Assembly: GCF_024713945.1 (NCBI RefSeq)
Contig: NC_134682.1
Span: 3,541,001 to 3,605,000 of the forward strand
Length of the DNA stretch: 64,000 nt
Source: Dermatophagoides farinae
Taxonomy: Eukaryota > Arthropoda > Arachnida > Sarcoptiformes > Pyroglyphidae
Reading direction: 5' to 3'
Part shown: positions 28,042 through 42,517 of the stretch, one piece after another
Layout of the letters: each line of letters begins with the position of its first letter
Numbering within the stretch: position 1 is the first letter of the stretch
Position numbers and translations under genes: made by a program
Notes under the pieces: generated by a model
Database searches by the model: none
What the model was told of the DNA's origin: nothing
The model's input: only the letters and a program-made list of their open reading frames with translations

Positions 28042-29070
28042 ATGATCGAACATTTTTTCAATTATTTGAACCAATTTTGGTTCGTACATCGATTGATTTT
28101 CATTGATTATCCAAATTATTTACGTACAGAAATCGATACAACCATCATCGAACTGTTGATTCAATGTTTGTGGAAATTATTTTTGGATAATAATTTTTTC
28201 ATTCGACCAGCATTCATTTTATCATTAAGTTTGTTCATAGTATCATTCATAAGAAGCACTGTGGTAACATCGATTGTTTCCAGATTTGTTCAAAATGGAA
28301 TAGTGGCCGAAAATGATGCACGAAAATTTTATGAATGTTTCTGGTGTTTTCTATGTCACTTGTTAACATTCGTAGTGACATGGATAGTGGTCAACAGTAA
28401 CAATTGTTTATTGGATCCGAAACAATTTTGGTCAGATATGAATCGTCAATCGATACCCATTTTGTATGGATTCATTTTTGCATTCAAAACCAGTTTCTAT
28501 ATTGATTCTACATATTCAATGATGTATGTGTATGTTAGTGAAAAAATGACACCAATCTATATGATACATCATATGACAACCATATCGTTATTAATATTAA
28601 GCTATATGACCAAAAATTATCTGAATGGTATCACTATAATCTATCTATTTGGCCAGGATACATTGCTTATGCAATTCAGTAAATGTATCATCAGAATTCA
28701 ATTGCAAATCATTCAACGTAATAGAAACTTGGTTCGTAGAATTTTATTCTATGGATTTGCCACTCTTTGGATGTATAATCGTATATATCGTTATCCATTG
28801 ATCATTATACCAGAATTGGCATTATTTGCATCGAAAAATTTCCATCTAGATTGGAGCATATTGGGCTATATATTGATTCTATTATTATGGATAATTTTAG
28901 TGGTCAGTCTTTTTTGGACAGTGTTTATTGTCAAAATTGTATCAAGTACATTGTTGGATCAAAAAGATATCTATCATTTGGATGTACAGGATAGCGAACA
29001 ACAACAACAACAACAACAGAAAAAACGGCAGCAGCAGCAACAGCGGACAAAATACAACAAACATGAATGA
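28042..29070 (+). CDS. Divergent ceramide synthase (TLC/LAG1 domain) family protein
   Basis: A single open frame of 342 aa. Residues about 94-290 resemble the TLC (TRAM-LAG1-CLN8) domain of ceramide synthases, ER membrane enzymes that N-acylate sphingoid bases. Visible family features are ARKFYECFW (the RKFxExxW start of the Lag1 region) at about 93-101, the HH pair at 176-177 in MIHHMTTISLLILSYMTKNY, and five to six hydrophobic segments. The normal HDxSDxxLE that follows reads QDTLLMQFS at 205-213: the His is Gln, the first Asp is kept, and the second Asp and the Glu are lost. Activity is therefore uncertain. No homeobox-like domain is present. The C-terminus is a short poly-Q/basic tail (about 319-340) encoded by a CAA/CAG array. 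AATAAA is at 29125-29130. An upstream 5' UTR exon is possible, as a long T tract and AG lie just before. Confidence 0.7.
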   Translation: MIEHFFNYLNQFWFVHRLIFIDYPNYLRTEIDTTIIELLIQCLWKLFLDNNFFIRPAFILSLSLFIVSFIRSTVVTSIVSRFVQNGIVAENDARKFYECFWCFLCHLLTFVVTWIVVNSNNCLLDPKQFWSDMNRQSIPILYGFIFAFKTSFYIDSTYSMMYVYVSEKMTPIYMIHHMTTISLLILSYMTKNYLNGITIIYLFGQDTLLMQFSKCIIRIQLQIIQRNRNLVRRILFYGFATLWMYNRIYRYPLIIIPELALFASKNFHLDWSILGYILILLLWIILVVSLFWTVFIVKIVSSTLLDQKDIYHLDVQDSEQQQQQQQKKRQQQQQRTKYNKHE

Positions 29071-29130
29071 ACCAAAATTTTTCATTTTAAAATGTGCTAA
29101 TCATATATAAATTTGAATTGTGAAAATAAA

Positions 29131-32100
29131 TATCACCCTATTATCATATATCAATATATCCACATAGAATTTGCATTTACAATTATGATTATTGTAGCTA
29201 ATAATCACAACAAAACTTATGGCTATGGGCTAGGTCAGGCCCATTTTTTTTTATTTTCTCTGATATCTGGTAACCACACATTTATACAGGACCTAAGTAT
29301 TTGATGATTATTGGTTGTGTAATATAATTTCCACTTTTCATCACACAAGATGTGGATGATTAATTGTGCACACCTATGATGTTGATGATGACGATGATGT
29401 TGATGATGTGATTTGTTCATTGAGAATGGCATATAATGCATCTACTACTCGATATATCTAACAAATTATCAGCTCTAAATTATAGTCATATTGTACAAAA
29501 TGAACAAATTGTTTATGATCAACAATGGAGAACAAACACACAAACTAGCACACACTATGGTTTCCAATTACAATGATGTAAAGTAATAATTGAGGATCGG
29601 TCATCATCATTCTTGTTCATTTGACCAATGGCCAATATTTAAAGATTAAATCTAGTGATGATGATAATGGTCAGCATTATCATCATCATCATCATATCCG
29701 CTTTGCCATTGTGGTCTCATCATCATCATCATCATCATGGATTATGAGATTGTTTGTGTGTATTGTTTATTTCGATGGTTTTGTGTTGATGGCAAGGTGT
29801 TAATGTGTGTTTTGTGTATATATGTTTTTTTTTGGTGTGTTTGTGTGCGTGCATAAGAATAATAATGATGACTATATGAGTATATAACAAGGTCTGTTTC
29901 ATATATAGAAATATAGAGATTTAATATTGAAATGAACAAAAAAAAACAACACACGAAAACATGAATGCGTGGGCCACGTTGTTGTTGTTGTTGTTGTTAT
30001 TTTTTTTTCTTCTTCGATCGACCATCACAAACGCATAAATCATAAGCTTAACCTGATTTGAATGGCCTTCATGTATAAATGACTTGAATGTTTTCAACAA
30101 CAACAACAACAGCAAAAAAAAACATTCCATTGCATCTCCATGTGAAACATAAAAAGCTTCAATGGAAACAAGCACCAAAAAAATAAAATTTTATCTTTAC
30201 ATACATCATTTTCACCAGTGAATTATGGCCCAAACTTTGGCATATTCATATCGGTTTTTTTATCTTTACAAAAAAAAATCATTCAATGATGATCATCTGG
30301 TAATGAGTTGTGTTTATTATTTTCATTTATCGTTATCGTTATATAATTAATTCCTTTGTTTTAGTGTTTGAACATTTAGATTCAACCTTGAAATCTAGAG
30401 ATTGTTGTTGTTATTGCCTCAAACCCTTCGCATAAATAACTCTATATATAATCATCATCATCATCATCATCATGTATTTTAATGGTATTTGGAGCCATCA
30501 AAACAAAACTAGTAATTTGGATCGACCATAAATTCTTACGAATTGTTTTTGTGTTTTTTTTTATGTTGATGATGATGATGATGATGTGTGATGACAGCCT
30601 GTCATTACATAATGATGACATGTGAAAAAAAAATGAAAGGCCCAAGGTAATAATTGTGTGTTGTTGATTAGAACCCTAGAATTATGTAAAAAAAAATGTA
30701 GCCATGCCATGTTTTTTTTTGTTTATACCATTGTTGATTTATCATTGATGATGATGATTAGATAATTGATCTAATCATCATCGACAATGTTGCTGTCACC
30801 AGCTGTAATTATGCAATGGAGAAATTATTTTAAAGAATTTGATCTCTCAATTGCGGAACGCAAAAATCATTACATCACTCTCCTTCCTTCACCTCCCCCC
30901 CCCCAAAAAAAAAATACTCAAGTTCAAGTGATTGGAATGTTTGTTCACATACAGCGAGAGAAATAGAGAAAAACAGAAAAAAAAACCAATCAAATCAAAC
31001 ATCGATAACCGAAACCAAATGAAAGAATATAGCCAATCGATTCGGTAAGGTCAATCCTAATGGCCACTGAATTGATCATAGTGTCAAGTTGATACTACCT
31101 ACTCGACTTTTTCTTTTTTTACGACAAGTTGTTGTATATGGTTGTCAAACATATTTGCCTTACATGCATAGATAATAGTTAGTCAGGCCTACTTATAGGT
31201 TCCCAAAAAAAACAGCCCTAAACAGCGATGGGCATCAATAAATTTTTTTTTATCTCAATTGATTTTTGGAACCAAACCGAATCGATTTTTGATTTTTTTT
31301 TATCATGTTTGTTGTTTACACACACACATCGATTTTCGTATTTCAATATACGACTGATAGAATAAGAAGAAGTTATATTCTAATTTGATTTTCGTAAACC
31401 ATAATGGTTCCAATTCGAAAAATGAAAACACCAATTTGAACCAGAAAATGTTCCATTTGAACATATGCCATGAAAATGGCATATCATTGAATGACATTTG
31501 TTATATACATTCATGCATGGGTAGTAGCAAACAGATCAAAACCAAACTATAGATTGACTAAACTGAATGAACCATATCAAATTGGCGGTCAAAAAAAAAA
31601 TTCGTTATGGTTGATCATTGTCATCATCCTCATCATCATCATCGGTTGAACAAAATTGGAACAAATGACAATAGTGGTCATCTTGGAATGTATGTGTGAA
31701 TTTCTTTCTATAAGTTTGATATTTATTTAAAAGATATTTTCGATTCATAATCACATTTTTTTTTTTGATCATTTTGGTGACACATGTGTTTATGTGTGGA
31801 CCATATGTTAGCCTTATCGATACAAAAAATATATGACCAATTGGTCACGGAATCGAATTGATGATGATGATGATGAGGATCCAAAACCAAACAAAATTGA
31901 CTATTAGAAACGTTGGTCATTGCTGGTTGTTGTTTAGTATTTTTTTTTTTTTGGCCATGTGTATGTTTGTGTATTGGCAATGGCCAGGGTCACGATTCAA
32001 AATCTGATTGTTGCCCATTAACGAAAGAGCAGCAATAACTAATTGTTAGCCATTGGGTGATTATCATCAAATTATCGACCAATTATCAAACTATGTTTTT

Positions 32101-35100
32101 TTTTGTGCGTGTATGTGTGTGATCATGTAATGAACCAATAAACCAAACTAGATATAAGCGATGGCAGCGGCAACTACACTTGACATCACGATCAAATTCT
32201 CGACAATGATGATTTCGACAGTTTGACGCTTCTAGCTAGTTACAAATAGTAACAAGTTTGCTAGATAGCAAAAAAAAAAAAATGAAATTCGTGCCACAAA
32301 TTCACAGCTTTTTGATTTGATTTGAATGATAATAATTATGATGATCCGACAGGTGATAAGTAGGTGTCGATCACGAACAATCATTCGATCATACCAAAAA
32401 AAAAAAAAAAAAAATAAGAGTAGGCCAGTAGCGCGTGAATCCGGTACGTGATTTTTGCCATTTCCGTTTAATGTGAGCAGATGATTTTGTTTTGGGTGGT
32501 TACAACCAAAAAAAAAAAAAAATTCGTATGCAGCAATCAAATTATTTGTCATGATTAATCAATGATCAATGAATCGAACTGAACTAGTCATGAATTAAAT
32601 TAATGATGAACACAGACAGAATTGATCTTTTTTTTCGAATATATGAATCGAATGACAAAATGAATTATTCATGGTCAAAAAAAAAAGAACAAAATCATCA
32701 TTTCAGAATGATTTGAATGCCCACTATACATAAAAACGGCTGTAACATATGGGCTAAATTGGTTTTTTTTTCGACACAATCTCAAAAAAAAATAAATTGA
32801 CACAAGTAGCCATTTAAACATAATGTCGTCGTTCATCAAGTGTCATTTGATTGGTTGTTTGAATCATCAAATTTCTATGTAATGAAAGAAAAATTTTTTA
32901 TTCATTGAATTCATTGAACAAAGCAAATTTTTCTTCACCAGAAAAAAAATTGATATAGCCGCTTTACCAAATATATAATAAATAAATTTGTTTAAAATGA
33001 ATGAAACGGGAAAAAAAACGGTGGCGACATTGCAAGAAAAAAAAATTGACTTTTCTTTATTTTTTTTTCGATGACAGTTTACTGTTGTTAGTTATGAATG
33101 AATGAATGAATATGAGCCTCCAAATGTCACACATATTTAGCTGCTGCTTTCAGTCATTCAGTATGTAGTTTCGGCATTCATATATGTTACACACAGAGAG
33201 AGAGAAGAAGATACACAGAAGTCAATAAGTCGAATAATGAGTATATATCATATTGAACAATTGAAAATCGATCAACAAAAGTCAATCTTTACCTATTCTG
33301 TATATCGGATATATATACACTCCAAGTCGAGAGTTTTTTTTCTATAGTGTGTAGTATAGTGTGTTTATGTATGCATGACAAAAAACAATCCGAAATCGAA
33401 TAATGGACCAAAACCATTTCGGTATAAATAATTCACAAATTTTCGATTCATTGATCACATGAAGAAAAATTTTCCGCCATTCATTCAAATTCATGTATGT
33501 ATGTTATGTTTCGAGAAGCCTACTACAAATCAATAATTTTTTTTTTTAAATTTTATTTCACATTTAGCCAATTCTTTATTTTGTGCGATTAATAATAAAA
33601 AATACGGAAAAGTGCCAAACGAGACACCGTTTTTTTTTGTCATTCACATGGCATTTTGTTTGTTTGTTTGAATGAATGCAAAAAAAAATAGAAAATTATT
33701 TACGAATACGTGGTCACCAGATTTTTATTCTCACTATGTCTGTCTCTCACTAAAATTGCAATTAACTCGAGGCGGGAATGATGGTAGTTTGTTCATTGAA
33801 ACCGCCATGGACAATAATAATAATAATCATGTCGATTTGTGGCGGGGGGGGGTGAAAAGGGATCTATTCATTCAATTTTTGGCCATTTAATCGATCAATA
33901 TATAATGATGACGACAATGACAATGGTGAATCAAACAAAAAAAAAAAAAGAATGGTCAATCCAAAGGCGACAAATATCCGATAGAGTGAGGGCAAAATAT
34001 ATCAGAACAAAGCCGGCAAAAGATTCGATTTGATTTTCATTCGACATTTTGGATATGGATGACCATCGGAGAGAAACAAACGAAAAAAAGAAATGAAAAA
34101 TAGAAAGGTGTGATCTCGACAACTTTCATCGATAACAAGTTTCTTTGGTTTTTTTTGGAACATTTTCAAAAAAAAAAATTGACACCCCAGTGTGGCTATT
34201 TCCAAATGCTCATCATCATCATCATCGATTGAATGATCATGGCCAATCAATTCATAGCTACATTTGATTCACCAACAATGACGGAATTGATTGATCTTGT
34301 TCAACATGATTATTGTTGTTATTCCAAATTATAATTAGCCGACCATCAACGATATTTTTGACCCTGATTTAAACTCAACAAAAAAAATCGAAAAATACAT
34401 TCTGGTCCATTATGATGATGATGATGAAATATGGCCGACATGGTTATATATAATGTATAGTCATCAATAGTGATTACTGACACATTCATTTTGGTCAACG
34501 ATAGCCAGAAGCAGCAGCAACAATAAAATAGGTGCAGTCCAGAAACGAAAAATTAGTCTCTAAATAGACCTAGCCAAATACATTCATTGGACCTCAAACA
34601 CCTTTATTGATTATCATCACCTGCTCGTCGTCGCCGTCGTCATTGGCTTCCCCACTTGTCACGTCCCCTTTTGTTCGTAAGTGATTTTGTTTATACGATT
34701 TGTTTTTGGATGATTTTTTAAACTATTTTTTTTTTGCCTTTGTAATTTCAGATTATCCAGAATAAAAAAAAATGCGACACTATTCAAATGCATAGGCCAA
34801 TCACATCTTTTTACATCATCAGTCTGTAGTGGTATTGGTATCGAAAATTCGTTACTGGCCAGTTTTTTTTTGTTGTTGTTGCTATCAACAACGATCAAAA
34901 ACGATTAATCTAATTGTAAATCGAATGTCAATACAACAATTTTCCAAGTGTAGGTAGTGAGTGGGCAACATATATACAGGTGTGTTATTCATAATAATAA
35001 TAAATAAAACAAATAAACTCATTGGCCAAGTGTATGTGTGTGTGTGTGACAAATCGATGATGAGAGCATGAAATAATTGAACAGCAGTTGGCTGATTGAT

Positions 35101-38100
35101 GATGGAAAACTTTTAGAGTTTTAGTTTTTTAGTATTATATAGAAATTAATTAACAATCACCTTCTACTACTTCTAAAGTTCTTACTCTCTGCATGATATG
35201 GGTGCAAAACCCTCTTAATATTTGCCAGTAGCTATAGCTAACTAAATATAGCTAGCAAGCATCAATTAATTGAATTATAATCCAAACAAGAATGTGTGTA
35301 TATATAACTTTGAAATTGATTGAATCTTGAATCTTGATGCAAAAATGCAAATGTCGGCCATATTGGTCATGTCTTATGTAATATATGCTGGTGAATGCCA
35401 ATATTTTCATACAGATGACTTTCTTTTTTTGGTTCATTAATCTTCGGTTATCTATTCGTACGAATCTCACTTGAATTTCTTTTTGATTGCTTGAATATGT
35501 TTCGATTAATTGATTAGCGTTAGGATTAATTTAAATATATAAATTCCATGCACATACATCATTCTTGCTAGTTTTTTTTTGCTTGTTCACACAAGAAAAA
35601 GATTGATTGTGATAGATCCACAGATAATTTTTGTTGCTCGTATATCACAGGTGTGAGAGTTAGTCAACAAGAAAAAAAGAGAATTTTCAGATTGCCAAGA
35701 TTGCCAAAAAAAAAAAATGTTCGACTTGTTGCATTCGTATGGTTTTTGTCTTTTTTTTTTTGCTCACAGTTAATATTTGACAGCTCAATAGTGAGAATCT
35801 ATCAATTATTCGGATATATCGATTATTATTGATCAGAACTCTGTGTGTGTGTTTTCATAAGTTCAATAAGCCAATCATTATCAATGACAGTTCAATAAAT
35901 AATAATTGCCATTCAAAATAAATTTGATCAATAGAATCTATCAATCGCCGATTGATATGGTCTCTAGGTCATTGTTGTTGTGAGTGGATGATAATAATTT
36001 TCTCACTTGACCAATGACCATTATTATTATTATTATTTGAAATGGCCCCTATGGCAACATTATCTGGTATATATTATTTTTGTAATTAATTTCAGTAACA
36101 ACAACAACATGGTCTAGTATGGTAGTGTGAAACAATTCACACTTGACAAATTAATAGCTACCAACACCACCACCACCACCACCATCATCTATCTATCAGA
36201 TGAATATTAGAAAAAAAAGAAGAAGAAATCAGACCTGCCAAAAACCTAGGCCATGAAGATGATGATCAATCACCATTTTTTTTTCTAGAATCCATTTTCA
36301 GATTCTGCAAACACACACACAGATATACACATGATCATTATAATCATAACACAAGATGATGATTCACATAGATTGATCGTCACAGCCTGGTCAATTTATA
36401 TTTTATTTTATTTTCTTGTTCAAGACAATGAAAATGTTTATTTTCTGTTCTGTTCTGTTCTGTTTTCAAATTTTTTTTTGTACATTGAAATAAATTGTTA
36501 TTTTGTTTATCTTTTTTTTTCTTTTGTTCACGATAGGTTTTTTTTTACTATAGTGTCAGTCTCATTGAGTGGCCCTGTGTGTGTGTGTTAATTTAAAAAT
36601 TAAATATTGACTCTCTCTCACCTCTCATATGGTCTCCATACACTATAGATGATTTTTTTTTACACACTTTCAAAGTCAATTGAGAATTGAAGAGATGGCC
36701 ATTTCTTGATGCATTTTTTTTTCTCGCAAAAATATGACGGCAGACGAAAACCTTGTTGATTGTCGGAGCTTCTTTTTCTTCTTCTTCTTTTTCTTCTTCT
36801 TCGAAGTTATCGATTAATATATATATTTGACTAAATCAACAAACAACGATGAAATGTGTGATGATGAAAAATGGGGGTGAAACGATGGGGAATGTGACTT
36901 AACTGAATGTTTATTTAGCTCCTGCGTTGGTGTTTTATTCGTTTCGCTTTATTTACAACAACAAAAAAAAAATTTCGGCGCCATCATAACCAATCCTACA
37001 ATTTCCAATGAATCAAGGAGTTGCCAATTTCAGTTTAGTTTATATTTTTTTAAATCAAATGAGATGAAAAAAAAAACTAAAAATTACCGATTGATTTGCA
37101 TCGAAATCTGTGTGATTCGAATTTAGATATTCTGCATTTATCATGGCCACCATTTTGAATTATGAAAACGGCTTCATTACAGATGCCGCTATCATCATAA
37201 TTCATGAATTAAATAAAAAAAATACCAACAAACAGACAATTTTTTCGGTTGACCGGCTTATGAATGATAAAAAAAAATAGCAATCAAATCATATGAATTA
37301 TGATTAACACACCTACTCTTCCACCCTCAACACCACATGTTGATCATCATTTGATTGATCAAAAAAAAAAAAAAAATTTTGTCTTTGGTATATGTGTGGT
37401 GGCCAAGGGTTTTTTTAGATTATCATTCACACTCACACACACACACAGGTGATCACGGAACTTGAAATCATTCTCAAATTTTATTTGAAAAAAAGTGAAA
37501 AAAAATATGAAATTCTATGTTCATTGCTGGAGGTCAGGTGAGAATTACCATCAATTATGAACGGCATCATAATCATCATCATCATCATCGATGTTTGAAT
37601 CGGATCTTGGATATATTATATAAATTAAGATGTCAGAATAATTGTTGATGATTGACATTTTATGTATGTGTATTATATATGAATTATTTCATAAAAGTCA
37701 ACAACAACAACAACATTTTGGCTAAATCAAATTGTTGGCTACATGCTGACAAACACACACACACACACTCATGGTCATCATTTGGCTTATGACAAATGAT
37801 CTTTTCTCATACTATTTTTTTCGTGTCTCTCTCTCTCTCTCTAAACTGTTTGAATCCACACGCATAACCGCCAACAATAATCATCATTTTTTTCCGTTTA
37901 TATTCCCAACATCAAGCTTATCTTGTCAAGAAATTCCTTGGTTCTCTAGAAAAAAAAATAACTTTAAGAAGTGTCTATTCGATATGAGAACATAATTCAT
38001 GATTATATTATACAAACGAAACAAGATTTTGACTAATTGTTGTTGTTGTTGTTGTTGTATATATCTATCGGTCGCGTTATCATCATTATGATTTTGGCAG

Positions 38101-38473
38101 CTCATTTTCATTCTTGTGGTGCTATACCTGTTCATTTGTACATTATTTATCTTTACTAATCTGGATCGTGTGGTCAAAACTCGGACACGATCGACATTTA
38201 CAACAACAACAAAAAAAATTACATGTCATCGTCAACGACCAAATTAATGGGCCGTTGGCGTGATATGATCATCATTTTATATTGTGTGTGTGAGTGTGTG
38301 TGTGTATGTGTGTCTGCATGATCGTTTTTTGACCATTAATTGAGCGATTAATTTGGTAAAAAAGCAAATCGGCTTATGTCAATTATATATTTGAGAGCTT
38401 TTTTCTTTAATAAGATGACCAGCAACACACTCCCTCATCACATGTACACGCAAAAAAAAATGTGAACAATTTT
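29131..38473. other. Non-coding, simple-repeat-rich region
   Basis: About 9.3 kb with no supportable gene. It holds ATC/GAT arrays (near 29681-29697, 29718-29740, 30450-30473, 30566-30586, 37570-37592), GTT/CAA arrays (near 29980-29998, 38039-38057), CA/GT runs, a C run at about 30895-30904, a G run at 33843-33851, an ACC array at about 36163-36184, a TTC-rich tract at about 36770-36800 and many A/T runs. Frames inside are low-complexity. Confidence 0.6.
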
Positions 38474-40218
38474 TTAAATAATGTTTGTCTTGTTACGACG
38501 GTTCTTTGTGCTATTGTTGTTATTGTTGTTGTTGTTAATGTTGGCCATAAATGGATGTTCACCAATCTGTTCGATTGTGGCTCGTTTTGTTGGCTGTATG
38601 GCCAACATCCATGATAGACAATCTCGACAATCAGAGCTTAATCGATAATTATAATTTCGAAGTCTTTTTTCAATATTTCTACCATATATTTGCGTGTACA
38701 ATGCATCATTACGATATTGTTGTTGCCATTCGTTGGATGGTTCAAATATTCTTTTCAATGCTTGCAGTCGTTCCTGTTTTGTATTGAAACGTACAACATC
38801 CAATGGATAGAAACCATGTAATGTATAGAATAGACAAACGCCCAATGCCCAAACATCACCTTTATATGCACAATATGGACTAATCATATCGATATTTTTT
38901 TTCGAATAAAAATAATATGAACGTAAAATTTCTGGCGCCATATAGATAGATGTGCCCACCGGTTTGAAGAATATTTCTCGTTCATCGTTGCTGTTGTTAA
39001 TATCTGTTGAACTTTCATCATTACGATGATCAAGCAACGTACTTAGACCAAAATCACATAGTTTGACTATATAATTAAAACGTTGATCAATTTTTCGATG
39101 ATGATTATTGTTAGTAGAAAAAGATGGTCGATGTAATAGCATATTGCTCAGTTTTATATCCCGATGTACGATTCGTTGTTGATGCAGAAATCGAACGGCA
39201 CTCACCATATCGGCAAACACTAAACGGCATATATTTTCATTTAATTTCCTGTAATTTTTTAGATATTGACTTAATGTCTGTGAATTGGCATATTCCATGA
39301 TAATGAAACAACATTTATATAATGGTGGATTCTGTTGTTGCTGTTGTTGTTGTTGTTGTTGTCCGATAGCCACAGCCGCCGCTGCTTCATCACCAGCCGA
39401 TTTATCGGTTGAATCACAATGGTTGATTATTACTTGATGATCATGATCATCGAATGGGCAATCATTTTCAAAATAATCAATCAATGTGACAATATTTTCA
39501 TGGCGACTAGCACGACGCATTATATTTACTTCACTATAGAATCGTGATTTCATTTTAATCGTATTGAGTATATTGTTATTTTTATGTTGTTGTTGTTGTG
39601 ATTGCGCATTCAATTTTTGCATTACATTCGATATCACTTTACATGCATAATGAATACCATTACGTTCAATATGGAATACTAAACCAAAACCTCCTTTGGC
39701 TAGAAACCAATTACTATCATTAGTTTCATATCCATTTTTATGTAAACATTTACGATACATTTGATTAGTCAGATATTCAAGCTGTTTATCATGTTTATCA
39801 ATTTTTTCATGCCATAAATTCTTAACAACAGGAGGAGAAGTTCGATCAGATCCAGAATTTTCATCATCAAGTAGTTTTATACCGTTTTCATTATGGTTAT
39901 TGTTGTTGTTCTGATTGATATATTGGACACCTGATCCAATGAATGGAATAAAATCGTTAGTTAGTCTAATTTGTTGATAAAAACAATCAAACACTGACCT
40001 TTATTATTATCCACGTTATTTGATGTGGATTGTTCTGATGATATATTTATTTGTTTAAAACCATTTTTTAATCGATCATAAACCCGGGTAATGCGTTCAC
40101 AGTAAATTTTGGTTTTTTCATTAATCAGAGTCATGTTGTTGTTATCGTTATCGTTATCGTTGCTGATTGCGGCTATTTGCGATAATGCCGGTTGTTGTTG
40201 TCGATTACCTGTTGCCAT
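38474..40218 (-). CDS. Ser/Thr protein kinase with poly-Q and poly-N insertions
   Basis: Two exons: 40218-39999 and 39930-38474, joined across a 68-nt GT..AG intron in phase, giving about 558 aa. The kinase domain (about 145-540) is complete. It has the glycine loop KGGFGLVF, the ATP-binding Lys in YACKVI (about 171), the alpha-C Glu in FYSEVNIM (about 207), the catalytic loop IVHRDIKLSN (Asp about 331), the metal-binding LCDFGLS (Asp about 366), YMAPEIL and a closing RATIEQIGEHPFM. All catalytic residues are kept, so it should be active. HRDIK together with GTSIYMAPE indicates a Ser/Thr kinase, broadly CAMK/AMPK-like; I cannot assign a subfamily. A roughly 45-residue insert with poly-Q (about 264-273) sits in the beta-4/beta-5 loop. 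Poly-N occurs in the N-terminal extension and the C-terminal tail. The activation segment is unusually long (about 40 residues between DFG and APE). Confidence 0.85.
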
Positions 40219-42455
40219 TCGAATAATTATTATGATCGGTGTTCTCTATTTGTCTGTCTGTTCAATGTGTCAGGTAATGTTTTTTTTTGTTTTGTTTGCG
40301 AATTGATTCACAAACAAAGCTTCACTAAAAATCAAGGTCGATTATTGACAAAATATATTAAAAAAGGCTTTCACCACAATATTGATAATTTTCACTCAAT
40401 TATCACACCTTCGATTGGATTTACAAATCAGAAAAATAATTGATTCAGAGAATTTGATGTAATAGATATTCTTCTACCCCCACGATGTTCTTTCCTTTTT
40501 TTTCGCTTGTGAATATGAATAAACTCGAATGGCCTTGTTTCTAGAATCTAAATGGCCACACTTGTTGTTGCATGAATAATAACACACGATAATCAAACAA
40601 AATTCCATAGATGATGAATTCTATGTGCTAAACATGGCCATTTTATTCGAAACCAAACAGCTAACAGCCAACAACGATAATTAATCATGATTGTTTATTC
40701 ACTTTATTTAATTCTAAACAATTTAGAATTTTTCATTAATTTTTTTCCAGCCCCTAATCAAGCAATGGAGAAATGAAAATAAAAATAAAATCATTGATCA
40801 AAGATCTAAGTAGTGTGTTGACAAAATTAAGAAAAAATATATATATATATTGATCCAATTTCAATCAGTAATCCAATCACATATTTGGCTTCAATCAACA
40901 AACAATAAGCTCGCCCGACAACAACAATGTTTTGATGGAATACCATTTTAGAGGTTGACAACAATATTTGATGATTGTGTATGTGTTTGTATGTGTGTGT
41001 TTTTTTTTTTTGGAACAAACACAATCAACACATGTCAAATATTCATTGATTACTTCAATGTTCTTGATTCATTCATTCATATGAGAAGCCATTATAATAA
41101 TAATAATAATGAATAAGTGACGATCAATAAATATCGATAAGGGCCTAGTCGTGCCAAAATTGAAGGAAATTTAGCAAAAGCGGACCAAAATATTTGTAAA
41201 TAACAGTTGTGTAAAAAAAATGAATACCATTTTTTTCACTTTTTCCCATTGTATCACCGTTACCGTTTTTTTTTTAAATATTTTGGTCATTGTTATTGTT
41301 ATTGTTGTTGTTGTTGTTGTTATTGGGGCCATTATTTGTTTGGTTTGATATACAACCAAATCATCATAAGATAGAAAGGAGAGAAGAAACACTTTGAAGT
41401 TTATATCGATTGCTTTTTGGTTATAGCCAATCACCAGTGTTTTATTTTATTTTTTTTTTTGTTGTCTTGTTTGGTTACATGTTGATTGAATTCGTTTCAT
41501 TCCTTCATCCGTTATATTCATTTATTCAATCATTCAGAAACCGAAGCAATCACACCAGTTTGGTTATCTTGATTATTCGAAATCATTCGACCATACTACA
41601 CACAGGACCCTATCTCTCTCTCTCTCTCTTACTGTTATCACATACAAGACAAGTTTACCTTGCATATATGATTGAATTGATTGTCGCCAAATGAATAATA
41701 AAAAAAAATTTGAAAGACATCGACCATTGTTTGGATGCATTTTCGCTTCATTCGGCTGGAATGGCCGAATTCAATATTAGATTGATTTCTGCTTCAACGA
41801 ATTTGAATCAAATCAAAAAAAAAGAAATAGTTTTTTCCTTTAAACCCTATTGGTCTAAAGCTTAATGGACTAAATATGATCAAATATGTGGTGGTAGTGG
41901 TGGTGAAGTATGATTTTTAGCCAGATTGTAGCTGACTGAAATCTCTCAAAAAAAATCCGGTGCAATCATGCGGATGCACCTATTTATCTCATCATAAATA
42001 CTATATAGTATTGATCATTCCATGGAAAAAACATATGCAACCAATTATCATCGACTAGCCTACCAACAAATAACAAATGTTACCATGGTCATGTGTGTGT
42101 GTGTGTTAACATTAATCTCGTTTCTCATTGATTAGTCACCAAGAGTTGGCCACTGTAAATGGAATTTTGATCATGATAATGATTGACCAGATTATAGCCA
42201 CCACCATGACCATTATCAATACCATCTGACATTGATCTAAATTGCATTATTATTTGAATCGCAATAAAATATTCTCGCCTCATGATCGTGATGATGGTTT
42301 CATTTTTGCAACAACACCTTGTTCATCATCATCATCATCATACTATCGACTAATTTACCTTTATATAAATGGAAAGGATTGCCGCTCTTGTTTATTGTTA
42401 AACATGTTGTTACAGAAAAAAAAACGTGTCCAACTAAATGGTCAAAATTTTTTCA

Positions 42456-42467
<12 letters not shown>

Positions 42468-42515
<48 letters not shown>
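42468..42515. repeat. (AC)24 microsatellite
   Basis: A perfect 48-bp AC run, the longest CA/GT array in the window. Confidence 0.95.

Positions 42516-42517
<2 letters not shown>

Noticed and set aside
40192-40443. Open frame divergent from the kinase, considered as a separate gene
   Set aside because: It overlaps the antisense of the kinase start, lacks an ATG start and has no recognisable domain.
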